A DNA stretch of 64,000 nucleotides from Bacillota bacterium. GTDB lineage: Bacteria; Bacillota; Clostridia; Oscillospirales; Ruminococcaceae. The stretch is from positions 62,001-126,000 of the forward strand of contig JAEYNX010000014.1 in NCBI GenBank assembly GCA_023412215.1, written 5' to 3'. Within the stretch, counting starts at the first letter, position 1; every line of letters starts with the position of its first letter. Under the pieces are notes generated by a model that did not search any database, had not been told where the DNA came from, and was given only the letters and a program-made list of their open reading frames with translations. Shown here in pieces: positions 62,645-64,000 of the stretch. Position numbers and translations under genes: made by a program.

Positions 62645-64000
62645 TTAAGCCAGCTCCACGTCGATTCGGGTCACCTTTCCGTCGCGCACGTCCAGTGCCG
62701 CCTGCGCGCCGATGAATGCGCCCGCAAGCTCCGCCCTGCCGCCGTCCTGATAGGTGAGCAGATGGCGGGCGGGCTTCACGCCGCCCTCGCCGAAGGTCGC
62801 CCTGCGCCGCGGGTTGTGGTAGCAAACCGCCGTGCCGCCCAAAAAGGTGAAGGTGACGGTATCATCCTTACAGAACAGCCACTCCGGCAGCACCGGCTGC
62901 AGGCTAAGGCGCAGCTGCCCCTCCTCAAAAGAGAACACTTTTTCGCCGCACATCATCTGTACCCAGATGCTGAGCACCTCGGCGGTGGAGCCGCTGAGCC
63001 TTGCTACAAAGCCGCGCCCGTGCACCGTCTCGTCGGGGTTGGCCGAGCTCGCGATAAAGGAGCTATTCTCCAGCGTGCTTCGCCCGTAGGTTTCGGGCTT
63101 TAAAAAGGGCACGAAGGCGGTTTTCAGGTCGCCGTAAAATTGCTCGTACAGCCCCGCTTTGAGCATGGCCAGCAGGTACTTGTACTCCATGTGCAGAAAC
63201 ACCGCCTCGCGCTCGAGCCAGCCCGGCGTAAACGCCTTGAGCCGCCCGATCTCGGGGCTTTCGTTCTCGAGCGAGCCCGAGGTTTTGTACATGCCCAGCT
63301 TTTTGTCGTAGATGTCGCTCGCCTTCACGCGGTTATAGAGGTCGGCGGCCTTTGCGGGCTCCTTCACGGTTTTGAGCACCCGCGCGGGGCCCTCCAAAAA
63401 CGCGGGCAGCGCCCTGCAGGCAAACGCGCCGACCTGCACGTTCGGGTAGTGGTTGACGGGGTTTGTCTTCTCCGGCAGCAGCTCGTACTCCGTCGCCTCA
63501 AAGGTAAAGTAGGTGGGGTACAGACCGCCGCCGCAGTTTTGCGCCGCGGTGAGGCCGTCCTGAAGCTTTTGCTCAAACAGCTTAAACGTCTCAAGCAGTT
63601 CGGCGGTGGTGAAGGATACCTCCTCCCCGCTGATGCGGTCGCGAATCTGCGCGCGGTACGCCTCCTTGGCGGTGTTCACCTGATCCCAGTAGTCGAAAGC
63701 GGAAAGGGCGCCATTCAGGCTCTGTTCGGTAAGCGCCTTTACCTGCGCAAGCAGCTGTGCCATCTCCCCAGGCAACGACACCCTATGGGTATACCGCGCG
63801 CTGCGGCTTACCAGGAACGAAACAATCCTTAGCAGCTCCGCCGTCTCGCCAAGGCCGGAGCCGAACAGGCCCGGCAGGCCGTTCATGGCGTCGTTCCAGC
63901 CCGGCTTGCCGCCCTCCATCTCAATACCCATGCCGCAGGGGTCCAAGGCGGTAAACTTGTTGAGCGCAAGGCTTACAAGCTTGGCGTAAAGGTTGGTTTC
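62645..64000 (-). CDS. GH94-like (alpha/alpha)6-barrel protein, 3' part only
   Basis: The C-terminal 451 residues of a larger protein whose start lies beyond the right edge; the frame is open to base 64000. LDPCGMGIEMEGGKPGWNDA (with MNGLPGLFG) resembles the catalytic-Asp region of GH94 phosphorylases (GRADWNDCLNL in the gene at 9.4 kb) but is clearly different. Later parts are YPNVQVGAFACRALPAFLEGP, EREAVFLHMEYKYLLAMLKAGLY and a C-terminal beta-sandwich end. It belongs to a poorly described group of large cellobiose-phosphorylase-related proteins. Substrate is unknown; the neighbouring mutarotase-like protein suggests sugar metabolism. Confidence 0.8.
   Translation of the reverse strand, partial: ETNLYAKLVSLALNKFTALDPCGMGIEMEGGKPGWNDAMNGLPGLFGSGLGETAELLRIVSFLVSRSARYTHRVSLPGEMAQLLAQVKALTEQSLNGALSAFDYWDQVNTAKEAYRAQIRDRISGEEVSFTTAELLETFKLFEQKLQDGLTAAQNCGGGLYPTYFTFEATEYELLPEKTNPVNHYPNVQVGAFACRALPAFLEGPARVLKTVKEPAKAADLYNRVKASDIYDKKLGMYKTSGSLENESPEIGRLKAFTPGWLEREAVFLHMEYKYLLAMLKAGLYEQFYGDLKTAFVPFLKPETYGRSTLENSSFIASSANPDETVHGRGFVARLSGSTAEVLSIWVQMMCGEKVFSFEEGQLRLSLQPVLPEWLFCKDDTVTFTFLGGTAVCYHNPRRRATFGEGGVKPARHLLTYQDGGRAELAGAFIGAQAALDVRDGKVTRIDVELA

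Overview
The window looks like chromosomal DNA from an endospore-forming member of the Clostridia, most likely an uncultured gut Oscillospiraceae/Ruminococcaceae-type bacterium. This is inferred from gene content and was not checked by a search. The evidence is a dense set of spore genes (spoIVA, a tiny spoVM, a DUF3794/LysM coat-type protein, a GerA-type germinant receptor, bofA with its yaaL neighbour), a clostridial-style rpoB with a long acidic tail, moderately high GC, and intergenic DNA full of short GC-rich palindromes.

Layout. 0.5-9.3 kb: a secreted GHL10 plus amidase fusion, a lipoprotein, an XRE regulator with a DUF2178-type membrane protein, a DUF975 membrane protein, an HD-GYP protein, an AraC/GyrI-like regulator and a YjbR protein. 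9.4-13 kb: a LacI regulator followed by cellobiose phosphorylase (GH94). 13.3-19 kb: a germinant receptor operon (A, C, small D-like subunit, B), with a second B gene made by a partial tandem duplication that also left a dead D-like gene and the tail of a second C gene. 19.3-22.9 kb: spore coat base (spoIVA, DUF3794-LysM, spoVM, a small membrane protein). 23.1-23.9 kb: a frameshifted phage-type replication gene. 24.2-36.9 kb: rpoB-rpoC, rpsL, rpsG, fusA, tuf on the minus strand, with promoters visible before rpoB, rpsL and tuf. 37.2-37.8 kb: a large repeat block. 38-40.4 kb: ECF sigma factor, anti-sigma factor and two membrane proteins. 41.6-42.8 kb: an isolated three-gene phage lysis cassette (coiled-coil membrane protein, holin, amidase endolysin). 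43-45.2 kb: a chemoreceptor. 45.3-49.8 kb: small metabolic genes (two GNAT, HAD, BioY, DUF1284, MTA/SAH nucleosidase) plus bofA-yaaL. 50-54.3 kb: a possible gene remnant, a small Cys-rich ORF, rnr, secG and a CorA transporter. 54.4-58.8 kb: DUF6143, a nitroreductase divergent from an HxlR regulator, a serine hydrolase and a GT2 glycosyltransferase. 58.9-64 kb: ackA divergent from tmcAL, a mutarotase-like protein, and the 3' part of a GH94-like (alpha/alpha)6 enzyme cut by the window edge.

How the genes fit together. The spore genes cover three stages. SpoVM and SpoIVA anchor the coat, BofA restrains late mother-cell sigma activation, and the GerA-type receptor senses germinants. The LacI-GH94 pair, and the mutarotase with the GH94-like protein at the right end, point to beta-glucan/oligosaccharide use; ackA points to acetate production. 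The best leads for new biology are the partial duplication of the receptor operon, the isolated holin/endolysin cassette preceded by a hairpin array, a 168-bp element with terminal inverted repeats sitting inside the str operon, and a plus-strand promoter/terminator pair facing away from rpoB. No tRNA, rRNA, CRISPR array or complete insertion sequence was seen.
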